A DNA stretch of 64,000 nt. Source: Streptomyces asoensis. GTDB taxonomy: Bacteria; Actinomycetota; Actinomycetes; Streptomycetales; Streptomycetaceae. The stretch is taken from positions 654,374 through 718,373 of the forward strand of contig NZ_BNEB01000001.1 in the NCBI RefSeq assembly GCF_016860545.1, in the 5' to 3' direction. Shown piece by piece: positions 26,483-35,973 of the stretch (position 1 is its first letter; each line of letters begins with the position of its first letter). Below the pieces are notes generated by a model. That model had not been told where the DNA came from and searched no databases. It saw only the letters and a list, made by a program, of their open reading frames with translations. The translations under genes and the position numbers were made by a program.

Positions 26483-29293
26483 TCAGCCGCGCGTCACCCT
26501 CAGCTCACCGTCGGTCCCGGTGCCCACCGCCAGCGCCCCGTCCCGGTCCGTGCGCAGCACCCGCGCCCCTCCCGCCCGCAGCGCCGCGACCGTACCGGGC
26601 GCGGGATGTCCGTACGGGTTGTCCGCGCCGCACGAGATCAGCGCCAGGCGTGGCGCCACGGCCCGTATCAGCTCGGGGTCCTGGTAGGCCGAGCCGTGAT
26701 GGGCGACCTTGAGCACGTCCACGTTTTGCACCAGCGGTGCCGCCGCGGACCGCGACAGCGCCTGCTGCGCCGGTGGTTCGAGGTCCCCCAGCAGCAGCAT
26801 CCGCAGCCCGCCCACCCGCACGAGCAGCGTGACGCTCGCGTCGTTGGGCCCCTCCGGTCGCGGCGCCGGGTCCGGGGGCGGCCACAGCACCTCCCAGTCG
26901 AGGGCGCCGAGCCGCCGCCGCTCCCCGGCCACGGCCCGCGCCAACGGGACACCTCGCGCCTGCGCCGCCTTCCGCACGAACGTGACCTGGTCCGCCGGCT
27001 CCTCGAACCCGGTCGTCTGGATCGCCCCCACCGCACGGCCCCGCAGCACCCCCGGCAGCCCGGCCACATGGTCGGCGTGGAAGTGGGTGAGCACCACGAG
27101 CGGGACCCGGGTGATCCCGAGCTCACGCAGACACCGGTCGACCAGCACCGGATCCGGCCCGGCGTCCACGACGACGCCCGCGCCGTCCCCCGCAGCGAGG
27201 ACGGTCGCGTCCCCCTGCCCCACGTCGCACATCGCAAGCCGCCAGCCCGGCGGCGGCCAGCCCGTGAGCACCCGGGTCAGCGGCGGCGGTCGCACCACCG
27301 CGAGCAGAAGCAGCACCCCGCAGACCGCGCACAGCCACGGGTGCCTCGACAGCCGCCGCCCCAGCAGCACCAGTCCGCCCGTGAGGAGAGCCAGCAGGAA
27401 CGCGCCGCCCCAGCTCCCCGGCCAGTCCACTCCCCCGCCGGGCAGCGCCGCCCCGGCCCGCGCCACGGCGGCGATCCACCCGGCCGGCCAACTCGCGCAC
27501 CACGCCAGCGCCTCGGCCGCCGGCGACGCCACGGGCGCCGTGACCAGCACCGCGAAGCCCAGCGCCGTCGCCGGCGCGAGCGCGAACTCCACCAGGAGGT
27601 TGCACGGCACCGCCACCAGACTGACCCGCGCCGACAGCATCGCCACGACCGGCGCGCACACGGCCTGCGCGGCCGCCGCGGCCGCCAGGGCCTCCGCGAG
27701 CCTCGGGGGCACCCGGCGCCGCCGCAGCGCCGCGCTCCACCGTGGCGCCAGAGTCAGCAGCGCCCCGGTGGCCAGCACCGACAGCAGGAACCCGTAACTG
27801 CGGGCCAGCCAGGGGTCGTAGAGCACCAGGAGCAGCACCGCGCAGGCCAGTGCCGGGATCAGGGACCTGCGGCGGCCCGTCGCCAGGGCGAGGAGCACGA
27901 TCGCTCCGCAGGCCGCCGCGCGCAGCACACTCGGATCGGGCCGGCACACCACCACGAACCCGAGCGTGAGCGCTCCGCCGAGCAGCGCGGTCGCCCGCAG
28001 CGGCACGCCGAGACGGGGTGCCAGCCCGCGGCGTTCGACGTGCTGGGCCAGTCCCGGCGGGCCGAGCAGCAGGGCGAGGACGATGGTGAGGTTGCTGCCC
28101 GAGACGGCGAGGGTGTGGGCGAGATCCGTCGCCTTGAACGCCTCGTCCAGTTCCGGTGTGATCCGCGAGGTGTCCCCGACGACCAGCCCGGGCAGCAGCG
28201 CCCGCGCGTCCGCCGGGAGCCCGTCGGTCGCCGACCGCAGACCGGCCCGCAACCGCCCCGCCAGCCGCTGTGCGCCCGACGCCTCCCCGACGACCGGCGG
28301 CCCCGCACGGTCCCGCACCCGCAGCACGGCCGCGATGCGGTCCCCGTCCGACAGCGGGGGCACCAGCCGCCCGGTCACCCGCAGCCGGGTGGACGGCAAC
28401 AACCCGAGCCACGAGGCCCCGGACGCGGACCGTCCCCAGGACGCCGACGCACCGCCGGGTGCCCGCCGACCGGGCACCTGCCGGGCCCCGGGTCCGGCCG
28501 GTTTCCCGTCCCTGCCCTTGCTGCCGCGCGAGCCCACAGTGACGAGCATCAGCACCGGGGTCCGCGTCGCCACGGCGGCCCGGCCCGCCCCCTCGACCCT
28601 GCGTACCTCGGCGTCGATCAGGACGGAATCCGGCGTCACGCGGTCTCCTCTGACCCGGGGCCGGGTCGGTCGGGGGTCGGAGGTGAGCTCGACCTCGGCC
28701 GTGACGGTCGCGTACTCCCGCGCGAGCTCCGGCACCGGCCCCCGGCGCAGATCGGCCCCGTGCAGCCCCGCGGAAGCGGCGGCCGCGGCGACGCAGAGCA
28801 ACGAGGCGGCGGCGGTGGCCCGCCCCCGGCGCCCACCAGCGCGCCCCGCCTGCCGACGACCCGTGATCAGCAGGGCGCCGACTGCCAGCAGGCATACGGC
28901 CACGAGGCCGACCACCCGACCCGGTGACGCGACCGTCGTCAGCGCAGCCGTCGCCCAGGCCGCGAGCGCGGGTGGCACGAGCCGTAGGTCCACCGGCCCT
29001 TCCTGCCTCGGATTGGCGGCGCCCAGCCGCTTCCCGGAGGCCGCGTGCACGGCCGGCCGGACGGACGGGCGCACAGCCGGACCGGGCTCGAAGCGGTCGG
29101 GCTCGGCCAACCCCGGTCCCGTCAGACCGGGCTCGGTGAGGTCGGGTCCGGTCAGGCCGGGTCCGGTCAGGCCGGGTCCGGTCGGGCCGGGCGCAGAGGC
29201 ACCGCGCCCAGGCCGACCGGGCGCGGGGTCGCCGTGTCCGGACAGCACGGGTCCGGACCGAGGACGGCCCGCCCCACCCTCGTGGCCGGTCAT
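26483..29293 (-). CDS. comEC: ComEC/Rec2-family DNA-uptake channel protein
   Basis: A 936-residue polytopic membrane protein. After a cytoplasmic tail of about 100 residues come two helices, an extracellular DUF4131/OB region with alanine-rich segments, the Competence domain (about ten helices, for example TDLAHTLAVSGSNLTIVLALLLG near residue 385), and a C-terminal metallo-beta-lactamase domain with LTHFHADHVAGLPG near 745 and VLKVAHHGSAYQD near 860. In competent bacteria it passes single-stranded DNA across the membrane. The N-terminal tail contains unusual GPGLT/GPDLT pentapeptide repeats. Its ATG overlaps the comEA stop (ATGA), so translation is coupled. Confidence 0.92.
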   Translation of the reverse strand: MTGHEGGAGRPRSGPVLSGHGDPAPGRPGRGASAPGPTGPGLTGPGLTGPDLTEPGLTGPGLAEPDRFEPGPAVRPSVRPAVHAASGKRLGAANPRQEGPVDLRLVPPALAAWATAALTTVASPGRVVGLVAVCLLAVGALLITGRRQAGRAGGRRGRATAAASLLCVAAAAASAGLHGADLRRGPVPELAREYATVTAEVELTSDPRPTRPRVRGDRVTPDSVLIDAEVRRVEGAGRAAVATRTPVLMLVTVGSRGSKGRDGKPAGPGARQVPGRRAPGGASASWGRSASGASWLGLLPSTRLRVTGRLVPPLSDGDRIAAVLRVRDRAGPPVVGEASGAQRLAGRLRAGLRSATDGLPADARALLPGLVVGDTSRITPELDEAFKATDLAHTLAVSGSNLTIVLALLLGPPGLAQHVERRGLAPRLGVPLRATALLGGALTLGFVVVCRPDPSVLRAAACGAIVLLALATGRRRSLIPALACAVLLLVLYDPWLARSYGFLLSVLATGALLTLAPRWSAALRRRRVPPRLAEALAAAAAAQAVCAPVVAMLSARVSLVAVPCNLLVEFALAPATALGFAVLVTAPVASPAAEALAWCASWPAGWIAAVARAGAALPGGGVDWPGSWGGAFLLALLTGGLVLLGRRLSRHPWLCAVCGVLLLLAVVRPPPLTRVLTGWPPPGWRLAMCDVGQGDATVLAAGDGAGVVVDAGPDPVLVDRCLRELGITRVPLVVLTHFHADHVAGLPGVLRGRAVGAIQTTGFEEPADQVTFVRKAAQARGVPLARAVAGERRRLGALDWEVLWPPPDPAPRPEGPNDASVTLLVRVGGLRMLLLGDLEPPAQQALSRSAAAPLVQNVDVLKVAHHGSAYQDPELIRAVAPRLALISCGADNPYGHPAPGTVAALRAGGARVLRTDRDGALAVGTGTDGELRVTRG

Positions 29294-30597
29294 GGCCGCA
29301 CGAGGTTCCGCAGGTCGGCGAAGCGTCGCTCGCCGATGCCGTTCACTTCGCGGAGTTCGTCCGCCGAGCGGAAACCGCCGTGTCGGGTGCGGTAGTCGAC
29401 GATGTGCTGCGCCAGCACCGGGCCCACGCCGGGCAGCGTGTCCAGTTGGTCCACGGTGGCCGTGTTGAGGGAGACGGGGGCCTGGGGTCCGGCGCCCGGA
29501 CCCGCGCCGCCGCCGGAACCCGCCGTTCGCGGACCCGCACCCGACCCGGCGACCCCGGCCTGCGGATCGGGAACGCCCACGACGACCTGCTCACCGTCCA
29601 CGAGGAAGCGCGCGTGGTTGAGACCGTCGGTGTCGGTGCCCGGGCGCACCCCGCCGGCCGACTCCAGCGCGTCGACCACTCGGGACCCGGCGGGAAGGTG
29701 ATGGATCCCGGGCTTGCGCACCTTGCCGCTGACATCCACCACGATCTCGGCCCCGGCCGTGACCGCGGTGCCTACCGTGCCCGCCGAACCGGCGGGACCC
29801 CCGGAAGTCGTCGGCGGGGCCGCCGAGTTCCGCTCCCCCGAGGCGTAGGGCGCGACGGCCCGGACCACCTCGGGCGCCCGCACCGGCTGGACCCTGCCTG
29901 CCCAGAAGTGCTGGACCGCGAGGACCGCGGCGGCGACGAGCAGCACCGTGAGCGCCAGTACGCTCCTGCGCTCCAGCCCGCAGCGCGTCTGAATCCACAC
30001 CGGCATCCGCTCCCGCAGAGCCGGCCCCAGCCGCTCCTGCCAGACGCGCCCGGCAAGGGGCACGCTTCCCGCCCGAGCCAGGCCACCGACACCAGCACTA
30101 GCACCAGCACGAACATCAGCACCGGCACCGGCACCGGCATCAACACCAACGTGAACATCGCCACCAGCACCGGCAGACCGCTCGCCCTGGCCACCGGGCC
30201 TACGGAACCCGCCAGTTCGCCCGAAGCCGCCACCCGCAACGGGCCCCGCTCCCCCACCGGCCCCCGCTCCCCCACCGATTCGGTCGGTCCCGTCGGCTTC
30301 CCCCGACGCACCACCCGCCCGTCCGTCGGGTCGCCTCGCAGGGCCCGGCGGGCCCGTCGCCCTTCCCGTCCCGCCCGGTTCCCGGGGCCGTTCGGCGAAC
30401 AGCTCCCTCGCCCGGCGGCGGATCTCCTCCGCCGAGGCGTCACGGTGGCCGGGCGGGCGGGCCGAGCGGTGTCCGGGGCGCAGTGCGGTACGGGCGCCGC
30501 CCGGCGGACGGAGGCGGTGGGAACGGCCGTCGGAGCCGGAGCCGCGGCCGGGCCCGCCGGTCGCGTTGCCGCTGCGTGAGCGTGATCGAAGTGCCAT
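29290..30597 (-). CDS. comEA: ComEA-type DNA-binding protein
   Basis: About 435 residues. A long, low-complexity cytoplasmic part rich in R, G, P and A (with the regular GADVRAGASAGVGG pattern) precedes one transmembrane helix (SVLALTVLLVAAAVLAVQHFWAG), an SLBB-type domain (EIVVDVSGKVRKPGIHHLPAGSRVVDALESAGGV) and a C-terminal double helix-hairpin-helix (SLNTATVDQLDTLPGVGPVLAQHIVDYR, VNGIGERRFADLRNLV) that binds DNA. It partners ComEC. The start is uncertain: ATG at 30597 or 30615, neither with a clear ribosome site. Confidence 0.88.
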   Translation of the reverse strand: MALRSRSRSGNATGGPGRGSGSDGRSHRLRPPGGARTALRPGHRSARPPGHRDASAEEIRRRARELFAERPREPGGTGRATGPPGPARRPDGRAGGASGEADGTDRIGGGAGAGGGAGPVAGGGFGRTGGFRRPGGQGERSAGAGGDVHVGVDAGAGAGADVRAGASAGVGGLARAGSVPLAGRVWQERLGPALRERMPVWIQTRCGLERRSVLALTVLLVAAAVLAVQHFWAGRVQPVRAPEVVRAVAPYASGERNSAAPPTTSGGPAGSAGTVGTAVTAGAEIVVDVSGKVRKPGIHHLPAGSRVVDALESAGGVRPGTDTDGLNHARFLVDGEQVVVGVPDPQAGVAGSGAGPRTAGSGGGAGPGAGPQAPVSLNTATVDQLDTLPGVGPVLAQHIVDYRTRHGGFRSADELREVNGIGERRFADLRNLVRP

Positions 30598-30701
30598 GCC
30601 ACGAGAATCGGACATGTCGTCGCATCGTGTTGATCTTGCTCGATTTCCGTGGACCGCCCCCTGGTTGTGGACAACTCCACCACCCGCAAGAGTGAGCCGC
30701 C

Positions 30702-31547
30702 TCAGCGGGGTGAGACCACGACCCCCAGCAGCCCCGGCCCGGTGTGCGCCCCGATCACCGCTCCGACCTCGCTCACATGCAGGTCGGCGAGGCCCGGCAC
30801 GCGCGAGCACAGCCGGTCGGCGAGAGCCGTCGCCCGGTCGGGAGCGGCGAGATGGTGGACGGCGATGTCGACGGGCGCGCTGCCCGCCCGGTCGGCTCCG
30901 AGCTCCTCGAGGCGGGCGATCGCCTTCGACGCCGTCCGCACCTTCTCCAGCAGGTCGATGCGCCCCCCGTTCAGCTGGAGCAGCGGCTTCACGGCGAGCG
31001 CGGAGCCCAACAGGGCCTGGGCGGCGCCGATCCGGCCACCGCGGCGCAGGTACTCCAGGGTGTCGACGTAGAAGTAGGCGGAGGTGCCGGCGGCCCGCTT
31101 CTCCGCCGCGGTGACCGCCTCGTCGACCGTGCCGCCCGACTCGGCGACCTCGGCCGCCGCGAGGGCGCAGAAGCCGAGCGCCATCGCGACCATGCCGGTG
31201 TCCACCACCCGCACCGGCACCGGTGCCTCGCGTGCCGCGACGACCGCGGCGTCGTAGGTGCCGGACAGCTCGGCGGAGAGATGGAGGGAGACGATGCCTG
31301 AGGCGCCGGACTCGGCGATCCTTCGGTACGTCTCGGCGAAGAGCTGGGGGCTGGGGCGCGAGGTCGTGACGGAGCGTCGCTTCTGGAGTGCCTGGGCGAG
31401 GGAGCGGGTCGAGATCTCGCTGCCCTCTTCGAGGGCCTGGTCGCCGAGGACGACGGTCAGCGGGACCGCGGTGATGTCATGACGCTCCATCGTCGGCTGC
31501 GGCAGGTAGGCCGTGGAATCCGTGACGATCGCGACATGGCGGGACAT
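30702..31547 (-). CDS. DegV-family fatty-acid-binding protein
   Basis: A 281-residue cytoplasmic protein of the DegV/FakB type, which binds a fatty acid and presents it to a fatty-acid kinase. Signatures: HVAIVTDSTAYLPQ at the start, VPLTVVLGDQALEEGSEIST, the TSRPSPQLF segment near residue 58, VSLHLSAELSGTYDAA near 85, VVDTGMVAMALGF near 115 and YLRRGGRIGAAQALLGSALAVKPLLQLNGG near 165. No FakA-like kinase gene is in the window. A TAACCT box lies seven bases before the ATG, so the message may be leaderless. Confidence 0.9.
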   Translation of the reverse strand: MSRHVAIVTDSTAYLPQPTMERHDITAVPLTVVLGDQALEEGSEISTRSLAQALQKRRSVTTSRPSPQLFAETYRRIAESGASGIVSLHLSAELSGTYDAAVVAAREAPVPVRVVDTGMVAMALGFCALAAAEVAESGGTVDEAVTAAEKRAAGTSAYFYVDTLEYLRRGGRIGAAQALLGSALAVKPLLQLNGGRIDLLEKVRTASKAIARLEELGADRAGSAPVDIAVHHLAAPDRATALADRLCSRVPGLADLHVSEVGAVIGAHTGPGLLGVVVSPR

Positions 31548-31726
31548 GACCTGGAGGTTACCTGGCGTAGCCCCCGTGCGGCAGCCCGGGCCCTCGCGGC
31601 CGCACCACCCTTGACCGAATCACATACTCCTCGGGCAGTACCGGCCGTGGACCACCGTACGTGCCCGACCGGGGCCGTGCGGCGCGCGGGCGGGGCCGGG
31701 GCGGTGCGGGTGATCCGGCATCGGCG

Positions 31727-32467
31727 TCAGGTGGTGCTCTCCGGGCGCGGCTTCTTCTGCCAGGGGTAGGCGGCGCGCGGGACGGGCGGGGTGATGGCGG
31801 GCCGGGCGGACTCCGGCGCGCTGCCGTCGCCCGCGGTCCCGGGCCAGGTCTGTCCTGCCGCCGGTCCGTCGGCGGCAGGCGCCTCGGGCCAGGAGGCCGG
31901 TTGTGCGGGAGCGGTGGTGTCCGACGTGGTCCAGTGCCGCAGGGCGCCTGCCTCGACGTCGATCTGGGCGCTGAGGGAGTCGAGGTCGTCGTCCGCGAAG
32001 CGGCGGGCGCGGTCGCGGGCCGCCCAGCGCAGCGCGTCGGCCGAGCCCGTGACACGCTCGGTGCGCTCCCGCAGGGAGGGCAGGCGCGCGGCGAGCGCGG
32101 CCCGGTCCGGGTCGGACTCCAGGCGCTTGAGTTCGTTGTCCAGGTCGCGGCCGTGGTCGCTGAGCCGCTGGAAGAGGGCCAGGGACTCCTTGAGCGACTC
32201 GTCCTCGCCGACGCCCGCGTGCAGCGCCTCCTGGGTGGCGCGCATGGAGGTGCGCAGCTTCAGCCTCAACTGGGCGATCTCGCCCGCCGGTCCGGGCTGG
32301 GCGAAGGACTTGGCGCGCAGGGTGTGGTCCTCGACCGTGCGCCGGGCCTGGTCGATGGTGCGGTCGACACCCCGCTTGGCCGCCCCGATCACCTTCACCG
32401 TGGCGTAGGCGCCGAGCACGAGGAAGAGCACGAAGAGCAGGGCTACGACTGTGATCACTGCTTCCAC
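31727..32467 (-). CDS. Membrane-anchored coiled-coil protein, function unknown
   Basis: A 246-residue protein. Residues 2-22 form one membrane helix (VEAVITVVALLFVLFLVLGAY), followed by a basic stretch and a long charged, helical, probably coiled-coil region (residues 35-165; LRLKLRTSMRATQEALHAG, LFQRLSDHGRDLDNELKRLES) and a disordered Ala/Pro-rich tail ending YPWQKKPRPESTT. The GTG at 32465-32467 is chosen for its GGAGGAGGAG ribosome site. It lies between leuS and degV on the same strand, and the hairpin at 32541-32583 precedes it. No enzyme motif is visible. Confidence 0.8.
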   Translation of the reverse strand: MEAVITVVALLFVLFLVLGAYATVKVIGAAKRGVDRTIDQARRTVEDHTLRAKSFAQPGPAGEIAQLRLKLRTSMRATQEALHAGVGEDESLKESLALFQRLSDHGRDLDNELKRLESDPDRAALAARLPSLRERTERVTGSADALRWAARDRARRFADDDLDSLSAQIDVEAGALRHWTTSDTTAPAQPASWPEAPAADGPAAGQTWPGTAGDGSAPESARPAITPPVPRAAYPWQKKPRPESTT

Positions 32468-32540
32468 CAGCTCCTCCTCCGGTCCATCACACCGTGTCCG
32501 GCGCCGCACACGGCACGCCGCACTACAAACGGTAAACGAG

Positions 32541-32583
32541 ACGGGCAGGCCCGGAGTTCCACAAGAACCCCGAACCTGCCCGT
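32541..32583 (-). terminator. Terminator of leuS
   Basis: ACGGGCAGG and CCTGCCCGT form a perfect 9-bp outer stem, with an inner GTTC/GAAC stem, 48 bases beyond the leuS stop; a short CTCGTTT follows on the leuS strand. Confidence 0.6.
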
Positions 32584-32630
32584 AGGGGACTACCCGGAGC
32601 CGCGCCCACCGGCCCGGCCCGCGGTCCGGC

Positions 32631-35513
32631 TCACGCCGTGACGATGTTGACCAGCTTCGGCGCCCGCACGACGACCTTGCGGATACCGGCCCCGGCCAGC
32701 GCCTTCACGACGGCCTCGTCGGCCAGCGCCACCTTCTCCAGCTCCTCGTCCGAGATGGCCGGGGACACCTCCAGGCGCGCCTTGACCTTGCCCTTGATCT
32801 GCACGACGCAGGTCACGCTCTCGTCCACGACGTAGGCCGGGTCGGCGACCGGCAGGTCCTGGTGGACGACCGTGTCGGTGTGGCCCAGCCGGCGCCACAG
32901 CTCCTCGGCGATGTGCGGGGCCAGCGGGGCGACCAGCAGCACCAGGGCCTCCGCGACGGGGCGCGGAACCGCCCCGCCCGCCTTGGTCAGGTGGTTGTTC
33001 AGCTCGGTGATCTTGGCGATGGCGGTGTTGAAGCGCAGTCCCTCCAGGTCCTGGCGGACCCCGTCGATCGCCTTGTGCAGCGCGCGCAGGGTGTCCTCGT
33101 CGGGCTCGGTGTCGACGACGGTCACCTCGCCGGTGCTCTCGTCGACGACATTGCGCCACAGGCGCTGGAGCAGGCGGTACTGGCCCACCACCGCGCGGGT
33201 GTCCCAAGGGCGCGAGACGTCCAGCGGGCCCATCGCCATCTCGTACAGACGCAGGGTGTCGGCGCCGTACTCGGCGCAGATCGCCTCCGGGGTCACCGCG
33301 TTCTTCAGGGACTTGCCCATCTTGCCCAGCAGCCGCGAGACCTGCTCGCCCTGGTGGTAGTACGCGCCGTCGCGCTCCTCGACCTCGGCCGCGGGCACCG
33401 GGAAGCCGCGGCTGTCCCGGTAGACGTAGGCCTGGATCATGCCCTGGTTGAACAGCTTGTGGAACGGCTCCGCGGAGGAGACGTGGCCCAGGTCGAACAG
33501 CACCTTGGACCAGAAGCGCGCGTACAGCAGGTGCAGCACCGCGTGCTCGGCGCCGCCCACGTACAGGTCGACCCCGCCGTGCGGCTGGCCCTCGCGCGGG
33601 CCCATCCAGTACCGCTCGATCTCCGGGTCGACCAGCTTCTCGCTGTTGTGCGGGTCCAGGTAGCGCAGCTCGTACCAGCAGGAACCGGCCCAGTTGGGCA
33701 TGGTGTTGGTCTCGCGGCGGTAGGGGCGCGGGCCGGCGCCGTCGCCCAGGTCCAGGGTGACGTTCACCCAGTCCGCGTTGCGGGACAGCGGCGTCTCCGG
33801 GGACGTGTCCGCGTCGTCCGGGTCGAAGGTGCGCGGCGAGTAGTCCTCGACCTCCGGCAGCTCCAGGGGCAGCATCGACTCGGGCAGCGGGTGGGCGACG
33901 CCGTCCTCGTCGTACACGATCGGGAAGGGCTCTCCCCAGTAGCGCTGGCGGCTGAACAGCCAGTCGCGCAGGCGGAAGTTGACGGTGCCCTCGCCGATGC
34001 CCTCGCCCGCCAGCCACTCGGTGATGCGCGCCTTGGCGTCGACGACGCCCAGGCCGTCCAGCGAGATGCCGTCGTGGGAGGAGTTGATGATCTTCGCGTC
34101 GTACGAGGCGAAGGCGTCGTCCCACGTCGAGGTGTCCGTGCCGCGGCCGTCGGTCGGCTCGACCACGCAGGTGATCGGCAGCTCGAAGGCGCGCGCGAAC
34201 GCGAAGTCGCGGATGTCGTGCGCCGGGACGGCCATGATCGCGCCGGTGCCGTAGCCCATCAGGACGTAGTCGGCGATGAAGACGGGCACCCGCTCGCCGT
34301 TGACCGGGTTGGTCGCGTACACGCCGGTGAAGACGCCGGTCTTGTCCTTGGCCTCGGCCTGGCGCTCGACGTCGGACTTGGAGGCGGCCTGCGCGCGGTA
34401 GGCGTCGACGGCCTCGGCCGGGGTCGCGTGGGCGCCGGTCCAGACGTCGTGCGTGCCCTCGGGCCAGGCCTCGGGGACGAACTTGTCGACCAGCGGGTGC
34501 TCGGGGGCCAGCACCATGTAGGTCGCGCCGAACAGGGTGTCCGGGCGGGTGGTGAAGACCGTGATCCGCTCGCCGTCCACGGGGAAGTCGACGCGGGCGC
34601 CCTCGGAGCGGCCGATCCAGTTGCGCTGCTGGAGCTTGATGGCCTCGGGCCAGTCCAGTGCGTCCAGGTCGTCCAGCAGGCGGTCCGCGTAGGCGGTGAT
34701 GCGCATGTTCCACTGGCGCAGCTTGGCCTTGAAGACGGGGAAGTTGCCGCGCTCGGAGCGGCCGTCGGCGGTGACCTCCTCGTTGGCCAGCACGGTCCCC
34801 AGACCGGGGCACCAGTTCACCGGGGCGTCGGAGGCGTAGGCCAGGCGGAACCCGCTCAGGACGTCGGCGCGCTCGGGGGCGGTCAGTTCGCCCCACGCGC
34901 GCGTGTGCCCGGGTACGGCGCGCTCACCGGACTCGAAGCGGGCGACCAGTTCGGCGATCGGACGGGCCTTGCCGGCCTCGTCGTCGTACCAGGAGTTGAA
35001 GATCTGGAGGAAGATCCACTGGGTCCACTTGTAGTACTCGGGGTCGATCGTGGCGAACGACCGGCGCTTGTCGTGGCCCAGGCCCAGCCGGCGCAGCTGG
35101 GACTTCATGTTGTTGATGGCGGCTTCGGTGGTGATCCGGGGGTGCTCGCCGGTCTGGACCGCGTGCTGCTCGGCGGGCAGGCCGAAGGCGTCGAAGCCCA
35201 GGGTGTGCAGGACGTTGTGGCCGGTCATGCGCTGGAAGCGCGCGAAGACGTCGGTCGCGATGTAGCCCAGGGGGTGGCCGACGTGCAGGCCCGCACCGGA
35301 GGGGTACGGGAACATGTCCATGATGAACTTCTTGGGGCGGGCCACCAGCTCGGGGTCACCGGCCAGGTCGCCCTCGGGGTTGGGCGCGGCGTACGTGCCC
35401 CGGGCGTCCCAGAAGTCCTGCCAGCGTGCCTCGATCTCGGCGGCCATGGCAGCCGTGTAGCGGTGCGGCGCGGCCTCCGCCGGTGCGGCGGCAGCGGGGT
35501 TCGTCTCGCTCAT
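32631..35513 (-). CDS. leuS: Leucyl-tRNA synthetase
   Basis: A 960-residue class Ia aminoacyl-tRNA synthetase. The HIGH-type motif appears as [16 protein letters not shown] near residue 75, the editing (CP1) domain follows with [20 protein letters not shown] near 320, and the KMSKS loop reads [10 protein letters not shown] near 725, the KMGKS variant. The C-terminal anticodon-binding and small terminal domain ([14 protein letters not shown]) are present. The ATG giving [11 protein letters not shown] follows GAGG. Expression is probably controlled by the leader-peptide attenuator at 35568-35677. Confidence 0.97.
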   Translation of the reverse strand: MSETNPAAAAPAEAAPHRYTAAMAAEIEARWQDFWDARGTYAAPNPEGDLAGDPELVARPKKFIMDMFPYPSGAGLHVGHPLGYIATDVFARFQRMTGHNVLHTLGFDAFGLPAEQHAVQTGEHPRITTEAAINNMKSQLRRLGLGHDKRRSFATIDPEYYKWTQWIFLQIFNSWYDDEAGKARPIAELVARFESGERAVPGHTRAWGELTAPERADVLSGFRLAYASDAPVNWCPGLGTVLANEEVTADGRSERGNFPVFKAKLRQWNMRITAYADRLLDDLDALDWPEAIKLQQRNWIGRSEGARVDFPVDGERITVFTTRPDTLFGATYMVLAPEHPLVDKFVPEAWPEGTHDVWTGAHATPAEAVDAYRAQAASKSDVERQAEAKDKTGVFTGVYATNPVNGERVPVFIADYVLMGYGTGAIMAVPAHDIRDFAFARAFELPITCVVEPTDGRGTDTSTWDDAFASYDAKIINSSHDGISLDGLGVVDAKARITEWLAGEGIGEGTVNFRLRDWLFSRQRYWGEPFPIVYDEDGVAHPLPESMLPLELPEVEDYSPRTFDPDDADTSPETPLSRNADWVNVTLDLGDGAGPRPYRRETNTMPNWAGSCWYELRYLDPHNSEKLVDPEIERYWMGPREGQPHGGVDLYVGGAEHAVLHLLYARFWSKVLFDLGHVSSAEPFHKLFNQGMIQAYVYRDSRGFPVPAAEVEERDGAYYHQGEQVSRLLGKMGKSLKNAVTPEAICAEYGADTLRLYEMAMGPLDVSRPWDTRAVVGQYRLLQRLWRNVVDESTGEVTVVDTEPDEDTLRALHKAIDGVRQDLEGLRFNTAIAKITELNNHLTKAGGAVPRPVAEALVLLVAPLAPHIAEELWRRLGHTDTVVHQDLPVADPAYVVDESVTCVVQIKGKVKARLEVSPAISDEELEKVALADEAVVKALAGAGIRKVVVRAPKLVNIVTA

Positions 35514-35567
35514 GGTCCTCAAAGCTCCATCGATCGTCTCTGCCAGCGGCTTGTCGTCCAGGAAACG

Positions 35568-35591
35568 AAAAATCCCCTCGCACAGGAGGGG
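35568..35591 (-). terminator. Attenuator (intrinsic terminator) in the leuS leader
   Basis: On the leuS strand CCCCTC-CTGTGC-GAGGGG forms a stem (extended by T-A and G-U pairs) followed at once by ATTTTTCG. It is one of very few true hairpin-plus-U-run terminators in this GC-rich window, and it lies upstream of the leuS start rather than after a gene, so it must act on transcription into leuS. Confidence 0.8.
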
Positions 35592-35638
35592 ACGCCGCGC
35601 CGATTCCGAGCCGTCCGTTCACCGGCGGTCGGGACTGA

Positions 35639-35677
35639 TCAGCGCGGCTCGCTAAGCAGAAGGCGTACAGCACGCAT
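35639..35677 (-). CDS. leuS leader peptide (12 residues, three consecutive Leu)
   Basis: The reading frame encodes MRAVRLLLSEPR with leucine codons CTT, CTG, CTT in a row, and ends at TGA 35639-35641, 48 bases before the attenuator hairpin. Leucyl-tRNA shortage would stall a ribosome on these codons. Downstream segments allow alternative pairing: GCCGCGC at the end of the leader frame is complementary to GCGCGGC just before the hairpin, and GGACG is complementary to CGTCC overlapping its 5' arm. A TACCCT box lies six bases before the ATG, so the leader is probably leaderless. This is the layout of classical ribosome-mediated attenuation; too short to be found by length-based gene calling. Confidence 0.75.
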   Translation of the reverse strand: MRAVRLLLSEPR

Positions 35678-35683
35678 GGCGTT

Positions 35684-35689
35684 AGGGTA
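35684..35689 (-). promoter_or_regulatory. -10 box TACCCT for the leuS leader
   Basis: TACCCT (TAnnnT) ends six bases before the ATG of the leader peptide; no ribosome site is present. No convincing -35 box. Confidence 0.4.
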
Positions 35690-35820
35690 CCGCAGGCCCT
35701 CAGCGCGCCGCGACGCGGTTGCGAGGGGCTTGAGCAGCCTGCCGCGCGCGTACGTATGCATGGTCGCGACAACGTTGACTGCGACCGGAAGGGCGGGCCC
35801 AGAACTGAACCAAGGTCAAG

Positions 35821-35837
35821 TGTTACTTCGCGTAACA
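35821..35837. promoter_or_regulatory. Inverted repeat TGTTAC-N5-GTAACA
   Basis: A perfect 6-bp inverted repeat with a 5-base centre, in the AT-rich divergent region between the leuS leader and the membrane haem gene (35690-35973, which otherwise holds no gene). Candidate operator for a dimeric regulator of either side; regulator unknown. Confidence 0.35.
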
Positions 35838-35973
35838 GTAGCTATGGGACATCACACCAGCCACATTGTCGTTTGATAACAGCGCAATAACTCAAACCTC
35901 GTACCCATCGGTATGGAGCCACTTAGAGTTCGGCAGCGGGACCGCTTTCCCGAAACTGCTCGGAGTTGCCCCC

